A DNA stretch of 64,000 nt from positions 186,001 to 250,000 of the forward strand of contig NZ_JAHVJZ010000006.1 in NCBI RefSeq assembly GCF_019801015.1. The letters are read 5' to 3'. Positions 1 through 7,885 of this stretch are shown one piece after another. The notes below the pieces were generated by a model. The model was not told the DNA's origin and did no database searches. It saw only the letters and a program-made list of their open reading frames with translations. How positions within the stretch are numbered: the first letter of the stretch is position 1; each line of letters begins with the position of its first letter. A program made the position numbers and the translations under genes. The stretch comes from Marinobacter nauticus (GTDB lineage Bacteria; Pseudomonadota; Gammaproteobacteria; Enterobacterales; Shewanellaceae).

Positions 1-1000
1 CGGCCAGAGCAAAAGGTACGGTATCGGTAAAGGACCAACCGGCCAGACGGCCATGGGCCAGACCGGCCATCAGCGCATCGCCGGCACCGGTCACATTGAC
101 CACTTCGGTGGCGGAAGGCTCATAGCGAATGCCAACGCCGGCCTCGGAAGCGTAAGCGCCTCGGCTGCCCAGACTCAGCAGCACACGATTCACGCCCAAT
201 TCATGCAGGGCTTCGGCAACCCGGGGCAGATCCGCTTCGCTGTCGAGGGACTGCCCGGAGAGCAGCTCGGCTTCCAGTGCGTTGGGCTTCAGGGTGTCAA
301 TCTGACCAAGGAACGGCTTGAGCTTGTGTGCCTTGGCACGGGAAACCGGATCCACCAGCACCGGGGCATCCAGCGGGCGGGCAAACAGGGCTTCCAGGGC
401 ACTTTCAGACAGGTTGGCGTCCAGCACCAGCACGGCAGCACGGTCGATGGGGCCGCGACGGCGCTCCATCTGCTCCGCGTCCAGACGCTCAATCAGGCTC
501 ATGTCGTTGAGGGCCAGACGCATCTCGCCGTCACTGTCATGCAGTGACAGGTAGCTTGAGGTGGTGGCGCCCGGGATCTTCAGGCAGTGCTCAGTGCCGA
601 CGCCAGCCATCCGGCAGGATTCAATCAACTGCTCGGCCCAGCGGTCTTCACCCAGGGCGGAGATGAACTCCACGCGGCTGCCCAGACGGGCGAGATTATC
701 GGCGATATTGCGACCCACGCCACCCGCACTGGCGGTCAGACTGCCCGGCGTGGAGTCACCATCCACCAGCGGTCGATCGGCCACGCCACAGAGGTCCATG
801 TTGGCGCCCCCCAGCACCAGCGCGTAACGCTCCGGTGCCAGGATGTAGCCCTTGCCCTGGATGTGGCCTTTTTGGGTCAGGTGCATGATGTGCCCGGCAA
901 TGGCACTGCGGCTGATGCCCAGCTTATCCGCCAGCACCTGCTGAGGGATAAGGGGATCCTGGCGGATCAGATCGAGGATCTGCTGCTCTCGCTCCGTCAT
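1..1000 (-). CDS. psuK: Pseudouridine kinase (PfkB family) with N-terminal helix-turn-helix; 3' end cut by window edge
   Basis: The 333 residues visible read as a PfkB-family sugar kinase that closely resembles E. coli PsuK (YeiC), which phosphorylates pseudouridine to pseudouridine 5'-phosphate for salvage. Residues 1-55 are a winged-helix segment (TEREQQILDLI, LADKLGISRSAIAGHI). The kinase starts near residue 60, with the substrate-side GGVGRN motif at 93-98 and the catalytic VTGAGDA motif at 303-309. The C-terminal end, perhaps a few dozen residues, lies outside the window. The extra HTH suggests a combined kinase and DNA-binding protein, an architecture also known from E. coli YeiI; that role is inferred. 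No strong Shine-Dalgarno precedes the ATG. A TACAAT -10-like hexamer on the minus strand at 1034-1039 may be its promoter. The usual partner, psuG pseudouridine glycosidase, is not in view. Confidence 0.85.
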   Translation of the reverse strand, partial: MTEREQQILDLIRQDPLIPQQVLADKLGISRSAIAGHIMHLTQKGHIQGKGYILAPERYALVLGGANMDLCGVADRPLVDGDSTPGSLTASAGGVGRNIADNLARLGSRVEFISALGEDRWAEQLIESCRMAGVGTEHCLKIPGATTSSYLSLHDSDGEMRLALNDMSLIERLDAEQMERRRGPIDRAAVLVLDANLSESALEALFARPLDAPVLVDPVSRAKAHKLKPFLGQIDTLKPNALEAELLSGQSLDSEADLPRVAEALHELGVNRVLLSLGSRGAYASEAGVGIRYEPSATEVVNVTGAGDALMAGLAHGRLAGWSFTDTVPFALA

Positions 1001-1073
1001 AACATTTGTTTGGTTATTGGACTTATGTTTGCAATTGTAGCCTCAGCCCGACCGCCAAACCAGATCCCGGATC

Positions 1074-1104
1074 AAAAAAAAGCACCCCGAAGGGTGCTTT
1101 TTTT
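1074..1104. terminator. Bidirectional rho-independent terminator
   Basis: A-tract, six-base stem GCACCC / GGGTGC around CGAA, then a T-tract. It lies just past the hemE stop codon and ahead of psuK, so it most likely ends hemE transcription. Confidence 0.85.
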
Positions 1105-1119
1105 AGCGTGTTCGCCGCC

Positions 1120-2184
1120 TTACTTGTGGTACTTGCGGGACAGCTCGTGTACGGCATGGATAAAGGCGCCAGCGTGCTCCGGATCGGCGTGCTGGTGGAT
1201 GCCGTGACCCAGGTTGAATACGTGACCATCACCGTGGCCAAACTCACCCAGGATGCGCTCGACTTCTTCTTCGATGCGCGGGACCGGCGCGTACAGCATG
1301 GACGGGTCCATGTTGCCCTGCAGAGCCACTTTGTCGCCAACGCGGGCACGAGCGGCTTTTACGTCTACGGTCCAGTCCAGGCCCACTGCATCACAGCCGG
1401 TGGCCGCAATGTCTTCCAGCCACTGACCGCCACCTTTGGTGAACAGTACCACCGGCACTTTGTGGCCATCGTGGTCACGGATCAGGCCGTCGACGATCTT
1501 GTGCATGTAACGCAGAGAGAACTCACGGTAAGCCGGGCCGGACAGTGCGCCACCCCAGGTATCGAAGATCTGCACCGCCTGAGCGCCCGCTTTGATCTGA
1601 GCGTTCAGGTACAGAATGACGGAGTCCGCCAGCTTATCCAGCAGCATGTGCAGGGTGGCCGGCTCAGCAAACGCCATTTTCTTGATCTTGGCGAAGTCCT
1701 TGGAGCTGCCGCCTTCAACCATGTAGGTGGCCAGAGTCCAGGGGCTGCCGGAGAAACCGATCAGCGGCACTTCACCTTTCAGCTCGCGACGGATGGTACG
1801 AACGGCGTCCATCACGTAACGCAGCTCCTGCTCCGGATCCGGGATCGGCAGGTTTTCGATGGTGGCTTTGTTGTCAGCCAGAGTCTGGAAGCGCGGACCT
1901 TCACCGGTCTCGAAGTAGAGACCCAGGCCCATGGCATCAGGAATGGTGAGAATGTCGGAGAAGAGAATGGCGGCGTCGAGCGGGAAGCGGCGAAGCGGCT
2001 GGAGCGTGACTTCACAGGCCAGTTCAGGATTCTTACACAGGCTCATAAAGTCGCCGGCTTCGGCGCGGGTGGCACGGTACTCCGGGAGGTAACGGCCGGC
2101 CTGACGCATCATCCAAACCGGAGTCACATCAACCGGTTGGCGCAACAGGGCCCGCAGGTAACGATCGTTTTTCAGTTCTGACAT
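1120..2184 (-). CDS. hemE: Uroporphyrinogen decarboxylase
   Basis: Cytosolic haem biosynthesis enzyme that decarboxylates the four acetate side chains of uroporphyrinogen III to give coproporphyrinogen III. The protein is 354 residues, the usual length. The family signature [15 protein letters not shown] sits at 22-36, carrying the substrate-binding arginines. The second signature, GSPWTLATY, lies near residue 146. The ATG start has a GGGATGA ribosome site about ten bases upstream. A terminator follows the stop. The gene is convergent with nothing, and the nearest upstream gene, rsd, is divergent. No broken motifs were seen. Confidence 0.97.
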   Translation of the reverse strand: MSELKNDRYLRALLRQPVDVTPVWMMRQAGRYLPEYRATRAEAGDFMSLCKNPELACEVTLQPLRRFPLDAAILFSDILTIPDAMGLGLYFETGEGPRFQTLADNKATIENLPIPDPEQELRYVMDAVRTIRRELKGEVPLIGFSGSPWTLATYMVEGGSSKDFAKIKKMAFAEPATLHMLLDKLADSVILYLNAQIKAGAQAVQIFDTWGGALSGPAYREFSLRYMHKIVDGLIRDHDGHKVPVVLFTKGGGQWLEDIAATGCDAVGLDWTVDVKAARARVGDKVALQGNMDPSMLYAPVPRIEEEVERILGEFGHGDGHVFNLGHGIHQHADPEHAGAFIHAVHELSRKYHK

Positions 2185-2322
2185 CTAGTTCATCCCTTAG
2201 GCATCAATACGCAACAAAATTCTGGCCATTGTAGCACCGCGCCTGAAGATTGATACGAGGTGAGCGTGAGCCGTCCCACAAATTGGGTGAATGCTCGCCT
2301 GAGGGGCGTTAATGGTAAATAT

Positions 2323-2351
2323 TTGCACTCCCTATTCGCCTTTGGTATAAC
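2323..2351 (+). promoter_or_regulatory. Sigma-70 promoter of a probable small RNA
   Basis: TTGCAC at 2323-2328 and TATAAC at 2346-2351 are separated by exactly 17 bases. Start of transcription is predicted near 2358. The transcript would meet a strong terminator about 85 bases later. Confidence 0.55.
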
Positions 2352-2357
2352 AATACC

Positions 2358-2448
2358 GCGCTAGCAAAACGAAGTAAGAAGCTCATGCAAGTGAGCCCGC
2401 AACACCCAATCTTATGCCCTGTCGCCTCGGCGACAGGGTTTTTTATTT
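2358..2448 (+). ncRNA. Candidate small RNA (about 90 nt) between hemE and rsd
   Basis: A good promoter feeds a short transcript with two hairpins. The first is GCTCA / TGAGC (2381-2396). The second is a ten-base perfect stem, CCCTGTCGCC / GGCGACAGGG (2417-2438), followed by TTTTTTATTT. This is the layout of an Hfq-type sRNA. I do not recognise the family. rsd appears to have its own promoter downstream (2499-2527), which argues against a simple leader or attenuator. A 22-codon reading frame (2385-2453) crosses the region, but its ATG is in the first hairpin and its ribosome site is weak, so translation is not favoured. Confidence 0.45.
2417..2448 (+). terminator. Rho-independent terminator of the candidate small RNA
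   Basis: Ten-base perfect stem with a two-base TC loop region, followed by six T and ATTT. The T-tract is on the plus strand only. Confidence 0.8.
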
Positions 2449-2498
2449 CCTGACGCCCAGCCTTTTAGTTAAATCCTCCACTTCGGGTTAAAAAACCG

Positions 2499-2527
2499 TT
2501 GATCAGCGCCCCATCCCTTACTTAAAT
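2499..2527 (+). promoter_or_regulatory. Possible rsd promoter
   Basis: TTGATC at 2499-2504 and TTAAAT at 2522-2527 with a 17-base spacer, placed 43 bases before the rsd ATG. Each hexamer matches the consensus at four of six positions. The rest of the 2185-2570 gap shows only the sRNA candidate and a small GGTT / AACC hairpin. Confidence 0.35.
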
Positions 2528-2570
2528 TGAGAAGTACCGACATCGGGTTGGCTTGCAAGAGGATGGTGCC

Positions 2571-3047
2571 ATGCTGACAAAGTTAGAAAGGGCTGTGGAT
2601 GCCTGGGGAGGCTCCAGTACGCTGATAGACCATTGGCTGGAGAGCCGTCGCCAATTACTGATCCACTACTGCCAGCTGGCAGGACTGCCCCCCTACGAAG
2701 GCAACAAGGGTGAATTACCTGAAGAGGCCCACATCCAGCAATTCTGTAATCTGCTGGTGGACTACGTTTCTGAAGGGCATTTCGAAGTGTATGACCAGGT
2801 GGTTTCCGCCTGCGAGAAAAACGGCGAACAATCCAAGACCCTGGCTCAGACGCTGTTTCCGAAGATCGCCGGCAGTACTGATGCCGCATTGGACTTCAAC
2901 GATAAGTACACCAACGGTGTCAGCGATGACATCATGATGGAGCTGGACCAGGACCTGTCGCACCTGGGCCAGAAGATGGAAGAACGATTCGGCTTCGAGG
3001 ATCGCCTGCTGGAAGCGCTGTTTCAGCGCCATAGCGAAGCCAGCTGA
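2571..3047 (+). CDS. rsd: Anti-sigma-70 factor Rsd (Rsd/AlgQ family)
   Basis: Small cytosolic helical protein of 158 residues that binds region 4 of RpoD and sequesters sigma-70 in stationary phase. In enterics it also stimulates SpoT. Sequence landmarks shared with E. coli Rsd are the start MLTKLERAV, the LVDYVSEGHFEVYDQV helix near 60-75, and the ERFGFEDRLL segment near the C-terminus. The ATG at 2571 is chosen because AGAGG lies eight bases upstream; an in-frame TTG at 2553 would add six residues. It faces acnB across a shared terminator. Confidence 0.9.
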   Translation: MLTKLERAVDAWGGSSTLIDHWLESRRQLLIHYCQLAGLPPYEGNKGELPEEAHIQQFCNLLVDYVSEGHFEVYDQVVSACEKNGEQSKTLAQTLFPKIAGSTDAALDFNDKYTNGVSDDIMMELDQDLSHLGQKMEERFGFEDRLLEALFQRHSEAS

Positions 3048-3098
3048 TCCCCGTCCGAAGCCGTAACACGCTGCATCATCCGTGTCGGCTTTGGCCAC

Positions 3099-3132
3099 AA
3101 AAAAACGCCCCGCGATTGCGGGGCGTTTTTGT
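3099..3132. terminator. Bidirectional terminator between rsd and acnB
   Basis: Stem AACGCCCCGC / GCGGGGCGTT (3104-3127) with a GATT loop, A-tract before and T-tract after. It serves the convergent rsd and acnB transcripts. Confidence 0.9.
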
Positions 3133-3141
3133 TGGTGCGCC

Positions 3142-5736
3142 TTAAGCCGGCTGCTGCAGAATCACGTCCCCTGCGGGCTTGGTGTACTGCTCCATCTGAT
3201 GGAAGTTCAGGTAGCGGTAGGTGTCCGCGGCCTGGGCATCGATGGTCTTGGCGTACTCCAGGTACTCCTCAACGGTGGGTAACTTGCCGATGATGGACGC
3301 CACCGCGGCCAGCTCAGCAGAGGCCAGGTAAACGTTAGCACCGGTACCCAGACGGTTCGGGAAGTTACGGGTGGAGGTGGACACCACGGAAGCGCCATCG
3401 GCCACCCGTGCCTGGTTACCCATACACAGGGAGCAGCCAGGCAACTCGGTGCGGGCACCGACACGGCCGTAGATGCCGTAGTAGCCTTCGTCGATCAGTT
3501 GCTGCTGATCCATCTTGGTCGGCGGAGCAACCCACAGACGAGTCGGCAGGGCACCCTTGTGCTTATCCAGCAGTTTACCGGCGGCACGGAAGTGGCCGAT
3601 GTTGGTCATGCAGGAGCCGATAAACACTTCGTCGATGCTGTCACCCTGAACCTCGGACAGCAGACGGGCGTCATCCGGGTCGTTCGGCGCGCACAGGATC
3701 GGCTCTTTGATGTCGGCCAGATCGATCTCGATCACCGCGTTGTACTCGGCATCGGCATCGGCTTCCATCAGATCCGGTTGGGCCAGCCAGGCTTCCATCG
3801 CCTTGATGCGGCGCTCAATGGTACGACGGTCGCCATAGCCTTCGGCGATCATCCACTTGAGCATGACGATGTTGGATTGCAGGTACTCGGCGATGGAGTC
3901 TTCGCCCAGCTTGATGGTACAGCCAGCAGCGGAACGCTCAGCAGAGGCATCGGACAGCTCAAACGCCTGCTCTACGGTGAGGCTCTCGAGACCTTCAATC
4001 TCCAGAACCCGGCCGGAGAAGATGTTCTTCTTGCCCTGCTTCTCGACGGTCAGCAGGCCCTGCTGAATCGCGTAGTACGGGATGGCATGCACCAGGTCAC
4101 GCAGCGTGATACCAGGCTGCATCTCGCCCTTAAAGCGAACCAGCACAGACTCAGGCATATCCAGCGGCATAACGCCCGTGGCAGCCGCAAAGGCCACCAG
4201 ACCGGAACCAGCCGGGAAGGAGATGCCCAGCGGGAAACGGGTGTGAGAGTCACCACCAGTACCCACGGTATCCGGCAGCAGCATACGGTTCAGCCAGGAG
4301 TGAATCACGCCGTCACCCGGACGCAGGGACACACCGCCGCGGTTCATGATGAAGTCAGGCAGAGTGGCGTGGGTGTTCACGTCCACCGGCTTGGGATACG
4401 CGGCAGTATGACAGAAAGACTGCATGGTCAGGTCGGCAGAGAAGCCCAGACAGGCCAGATCTTTCAGCTCATCACGGGTCATCGGGCCGGTGGTGTCCTG
4501 AGAACCCACGGTGGTCATCTTCGGCTCACAGTATTGGCCCGGGCGAACGCCCTCAACGCCACAGGCTTTGCCCACCATCTTCTGGGCCAGGGTAAAGCCT
4601 TTGCCGGTGTCAGCCACGTCCTGCGGACGACGGAACACTTCAGACGGTGCCAGACCCAGAGCCTCACGGGCTTTGTCGGTCAGGCCGCGGCCGATGATCA
4701 GCGGGATACGGCCACCGGCACGCACTTCGTCCAGCAGCACATCGGTTTTCAGCGCGAACTCGGAGATCACCTCACCGGCCTGGTTCTTCACCACGCCCTC
4801 GTAAGGGAATACGGTGATCACGTCGCCCATGGCCATCTTGTCCACCGGCATTTCGATCGGCAGTGCACCGGCGTCTTCCATGGTGTTGAAGAAGATCGGG
4901 GCGATCTTGCCGCCGAAGCAGAAACCACCGCCGCGCTTGTTCGGCACGCCCGGCAGGTCATCACCCATAAACCACAGCACCGAGTTGGTGGCGGACTTAC
5001 GGGAAGAACCGGTGCCCACTACGTCACCAACGTAAACCAGCGGGTGGCCTTTCTCTTTCAGGCTGTCGATGGTGGTGATCGGGCCAACGGTGCCCGGCTC
5101 ATCCGGAGTGATGCCTTCGCGGGCAGACTTCAGCATCGCCAGAGCGTGCAGCGGGATATCAGGGCGGGACCAGGCATCCGGGGCCGGAGACAGGTCATCA
5201 GTGTTGGTTTCACCCGGCACCTTGAATACGGTCAGGGTGATGGAGTCCGCCAGCTTGGGACGGGAGGTAAACCACTCCGCGTCGGCCCAGGACTGGAGCA
5301 CCTGCTTGGCGTGCGCGTTACCGCCTTTGGCCAGTTCCACCACATCGTGGAAGGCATCAAACATCAGCAGGGTGTGGGACAGCGCCTTGGCCGCCAGCGG
5401 CGCCAGAGTGTCATTGCCCAGCTGCTTGATCAGCGGCTCAATGTTGTAACCGCCCTGCATGGTGCCCAGCAGTTCGGTGGCACGCTCTGCGGACACCAGC
5501 GGGCTGCTGGTTTCGCCCGTCGTGATGGCAGCCAGGAAGCTGGCTTTCACGTAGGCCGCCTCATCCACGCCCGGCGGGATGCGGTTTTCCAACAGGTCAA
5601 TCAGGGTTTCTTCTTCACCGGCGGGGGGATTCTTCAGCAGCTCAACCAGTTCGCTGGTCTGTTGGGCATCCAGTGGCTTCGGCACCACTCCCTGGGCAGC
5701 ACGTTCTGCGACGTGTTCACGATAGGCTTCTAACAC
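3142..5736 (-). CDS. acnB: Aconitate hydratase B
   Basis: Citrate-isocitrate isomerase of the TCA cycle, 864 residues, full length for the AcnB class with its N-terminal HEAT-like domain. The start [15 protein letters not shown] matches the E. coli protein, and [12 protein letters not shown] follows. The iron-sulphur ligands are visible as the GSCMTN cysteine near 709 and the CSLC pair at C768 and C771. AcnB proteins of this type also act as iron-dependent RNA binders. The start codon is GTG, supported by AGGAAG upstream. In E. coli acnB also lies beyond lpd; here four genes (lpdA's neighbours on that side) separate the two. Confidence 0.97.
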   Translation of the reverse strand: MLEAYREHVAERAAQGVVPKPLDAQQTSELVELLKNPPAGEEETLIDLLENRIPPGVDEAAYVKASFLAAITTGETSSPLVSAERATELLGTMQGGYNIEPLIKQLGNDTLAPLAAKALSHTLLMFDAFHDVVELAKGGNAHAKQVLQSWADAEWFTSRPKLADSITLTVFKVPGETNTDDLSPAPDAWSRPDIPLHALAMLKSAREGITPDEPGTVGPITTIDSLKEKGHPLVYVGDVVGTGSSRKSATNSVLWFMGDDLPGVPNKRGGGFCFGGKIAPIFFNTMEDAGALPIEMPVDKMAMGDVITVFPYEGVVKNQAGEVISEFALKTDVLLDEVRAGGRIPLIIGRGLTDKAREALGLAPSEVFRRPQDVADTGKGFTLAQKMVGKACGVEGVRPGQYCEPKMTTVGSQDTTGPMTRDELKDLACLGFSADLTMQSFCHTAAYPKPVDVNTHATLPDFIMNRGGVSLRPGDGVIHSWLNRMLLPDTVGTGGDSHTRFPLGISFPAGSGLVAFAAATGVMPLDMPESVLVRFKGEMQPGITLRDLVHAIPYYAIQQGLLTVEKQGKKNIFSGRVLEIEGLESLTVEQAFELSDASAERSAAGCTIKLGEDSIAEYLQSNIVMLKWMIAEGYGDRRTIERRIKAMEAWLAQPDLMEADADAEYNAVIEIDLADIKEPILCAPNDPDDARLLSEVQGDSIDEVFIGSCMTNIGHFRAAGKLLDKHKGALPTRLWVAPPTKMDQQQLIDEGYYGIYGRVGARTELPGCSLCMGNQARVADGASVVSTSTRNFPNRLGTGANVYLASAELAAVASIIGKLPTVEEYLEYAKTIDAQAADTYRYLNFHQMEQYTKPAGDVILQQPA

Positions 5737-5844
5737 GGCTCACTTCCTCTCTTCCTGGCAGGCTCACATAAAGCTGCACGTCCTGTGAACGGATGTGGCA
5801 TTTTGGCGCGCTTCTGTGACCGCCGCCACACCTTGGGTGCCCGC

Positions 5845-5873
5845 AGTATAGCGATCTTGCGCACGCTTTTGAA
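5845..5873 (-). promoter_or_regulatory. Probable acnB promoter
   Basis: On the minus strand TTCAAA (5868-5873) and TATACT (5845-5850) are separated by 17 bases. That gives a leader of roughly 100 bases before the GTG start. No clear CRP or FNR half-site pair was seen in the remainder of the gap. Confidence 0.5.
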
Positions 5874-5965
5874 TCGGCCTGCGCGGATCCAAGTCAAAGT
5901 CGGTGGCGATTTACACCAAAGTCGTAAGGAATGGGCGAGAAAACCAGCAAAGCCTGCTGCGGTAA

Positions 5966-5998
5966 ACAAAAACGGCGACCCAAAGGTCGCCGTTTTTT
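5966..5998. terminator. Terminator downstream of the DUF4382 lipoprotein gene
   Basis: Stem AACGGCGACC / GGTCGCCGTT with a CAAA loop (5971-5994), flanked by A and T tracts. It lies 20 bases past the stop of the minus-strand gene and upstream of acnB, so it insulates acnB. Confidence 0.85.
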
Positions 5999-6017
5999 CA
6001 GATTGAGACAATCCGAG

Positions 6018-7076
6018 TCAGAGGATCGGATCCAGGTCCTGGATGGTCTCTTCGTCGGCTTTCACCTCAACCGGCGTGTAGTGCTGGTAGATGGCAAAGC
6101 CGTCAGCATCGGTTTCATGGGTATCCGGCTGGTCGGCATTGGCCACACAGGTGTAACCAATGGAGTAGATGCCTTCACCGACAAAGCCAAACTCATACTT
6201 CAGCTCGGTCGCGGTGCTGCCGTCTTCCTGCTCCACTTCCACTTCGTTGATGGGGGCAACCGCCACCGGCTCAACCAGCGGGCTGTCAGTGGGGAAGCCC
6301 TCTTCACCGGCGATGTCGCCCATGGTGGTGCGATCGCGGCTGTCCGCATACAGGTAGGCGGCGTGACGGAACTCAGTGGCCCCCAGCAGGCTGCTGAAGT
6401 CGCCTTCACAAGCGCCAAACTGGGTGTCGGACAGAGTGCCACGGATGATGCCTGCGCCACCGGCATTCACCAGAGTGACGGCGTTGGGCTTGATCTTAAA
6501 GTCCGTCTGATTGCCGTTGGCATGACGGTTGTCCACCAGGCCTTTGCTCAGTTCAAAGTCGATCACGAACTGGTTGATGCCGGTGTTCACGGTCACGGTG
6601 GATTCGCGATTGAACTTCAGGCGTGCCGGCTTCTGATCGCCGGTGTCCGGCTTAAAGCCCTGACAGGAACCACCGGAAGGGGTGGACAGGCTGAAGGTGC
6701 CGCCGTCGATATTGACGTGGGAGGTGGACTCAGTGCCATCGCCCTGAATGATGTAGGCGCACACGTCGTAGTTGCCGACCGGCAGTTCACGCTCGGTGAC
6801 TACCCACTCAGCTTTGGCGCCCTGCACTTCCAGCAGATCAATACTGCGCTCTTCGCCTTCATCCTGCAGGTAATCGAACACGATCGGGTCGCCGCCGGAC
6901 TCCGGCACCAGCACTACATGGCTCAGTACAATCACGACGTCGTCGGCGTAGTTGACCGGGCCATCTGTGATGCCCAGATTCAGGGTTCCGGTCGCCGGGG
7001 CGTTATCACCGCTACCGCCACAGGCAGTAAGCAGACCAGCCAGCGACAGCAGCACAACATTTCTTGCACGCTTCAT
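6018..7076 (-). CDS. DUF4382-domain lipoprotein
   Basis: Predicted lipoprotein of 352 residues. The signal sequence MKRARNVVLLSLAGLLTAC ends in a lipobox with Cys19, followed by GGSGD, so the mature protein is probably tethered to a membrane. After a short linker the GTLNLGITDGPVNYADDVV region begins a DUF4382 domain (about 28-200), a beta-sandwich found in many exported proteins of marine bacteria. The C-terminal half is acidic and has no motif I can name. The start was set at 7076 because GGGAGAG lies four bases upstream and the signal peptide begins there; the frame is open further upstream but without such features. Function unknown; surface or carbohydrate binding would be a guess. It is divergent from hxpB. 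Confidence 0.75.
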   Translation of the reverse strand: MKRARNVVLLSLAGLLTACGGSGDNAPATGTLNLGITDGPVNYADDVVIVLSHVVLVPESGGDPIVFDYLQDEGEERSIDLLEVQGAKAEWVVTERELPVGNYDVCAYIIQGDGTESTSHVNIDGGTFSLSTPSGGSCQGFKPDTGDQKPARLKFNRESTVTVNTGINQFVIDFELSKGLVDNRHANGNQTDFKIKPNAVTLVNAGGAGIIRGTLSDTQFGACEGDFSSLLGATEFRHAAYLYADSRDRTTMGDIAGEEGFPTDSPLVEPVAVAPINEVEVEQEDGSTATELKYEFGFVGEGIYSIGYTCVANADQPDTHETDADGFAIYQHYTPVEVKADEETIQDLDPIL

Positions 7077-7177
7077 AAAGCTCTCCCAAACAGACAGTTC
7101 CAACGATAACGGGCCAAAAGGTACAGTGTAGTGACAAATCGACCCGATTCGATGGAATGTGTAGGCCAAATCGGCCC

Positions 7178-7200
7178 TATAGTATTGAATGACGTTCAAT
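7178..7200 (+). promoter_or_regulatory. hxpB -10 element with adjoining palindrome (candidate operator)
   Basis: TATAGT (7178-7183) is followed at once by ATTGAA-TGACG-TTCAAT (7184-7200), in which seven of eight arm pairs are complementary. Its size and its position over the expected transcription start fit a repressor site, for example of TetR type. No such regulator is encoded in the window. The -35 region is poor. Confidence 0.4.
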
Positions 7201-7207
7201 TCGGAGG

Positions 7208-7885
7208 ATGATACGCGCCGTGAGCCACGAAATCCAAGCAGTAATTTTTGATATGGACGGTGTCCTTGTGGATTCCGAACCCTTTTGGCAGCAGGCAGAG
7301 TTGGAGATTCTGACCGATCAGGGCGTTCCCATGTCGTTTGAAGACACCCTGAAAACCCAGGGGCTGCGCATCGATCAGGTGGTGGCTTACTGGTATCAGC
7401 GCCACCCCTGGTCCGGCCGGACGCCGGAGCAGATTGCCGACGCCATCCTTCAGCGGGTAGTGACATTGATCGACGCTCAGGGTGCGCCGCTGCCTGGTGT
7501 TGAACAATCCATTGCCGCCATTCACGCCCGGGGCTGGGCGGTTGGCCTGGCCACCTCCTCTCCCTCGCTGTTGATTGACGCCACACTCAACCGGCTCGGC
7601 CTGACGGGCGCCTTTTCCGTGACCTGCTCTGCCGAAGCGCTGCCTTACGGCAAACCCCATCCCCAGGTTTATCTGGATGCCGCGCAGGGACTGTCAGTGA
7701 ACCCCGAACATTGCCTGGCGATTGAGGACTCCTTTAATGGCATCCTGGCGGCCAAAGCGGCACGGATGTCGGTATTGGCCATCCCGGACCCCCACCATCG
7801 TGACGACCCACGCTTTGTGATCGCCGATCACCGTCTCAACAGCCTGGATCAGATGACGGACTCCTGGATGGACAGCCTCAGCTGA
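7208..7885 (+). CDS. hxpB: Hexitol phosphatase / 2-deoxyglucose-6-phosphatase (HAD family)
   Basis: HAD-superfamily phosphatase of 225 residues resembling E. coli HxpB (YniC), which removes phosphate from sugar and hexitol phosphates. Motif I is FDMDGVLVDSEPFW, with the nucleophile Asp15 and the acid-base Asp17. Motif II lies at GLATSS, the lysine at YGKPHPQVY, and motif IV at IEDSFNG. LGLRID-type and DPRF-type stretches typical of HxpB are present. GGAGG sits directly against the ATG at 7208, so the in-frame GTG at 7220, twelve bases downstream of it, may be the real start. The 3' end overlaps the convergent sensor gene by eight bases. Confidence 0.85.
   Translation: MIRAVSHEIQAVIFDMDGVLVDSEPFWQQAELEILTDQGVPMSFEDTLKTQGLRIDQVVAYWYQRHPWSGRTPEQIADAILQRVVTLIDAQGAPLPGVEQSIAAIHARGWAVGLATSSPSLLIDATLNRLGLTGAFSVTCSAEALPYGKPHPQVYLDAAQGLSVNPEHCLAIEDSFNGILAAKAARMSVLAIPDPHHRDDPRFVIADHRLNSLDQMTDSWMDSLS

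Noticed and set aside
2385-2453. Leader peptide of 22 codons upstream of rsd
   Set aside because: Its ATG lies in a hairpin, its ribosome site is weak, it has no run of regulatory codons, and the frame runs through the terminator stem.
3499-5733. Very long open frame (over 700 codons) on the strand opposite acnB
   Set aside because: It mirrors acnB codon by codon, encodes low-complexity His/Arg/Gly/Gln-rich text, and lacks a ribosome site. Antisense openness is common in GC-rich genes with biased codons.
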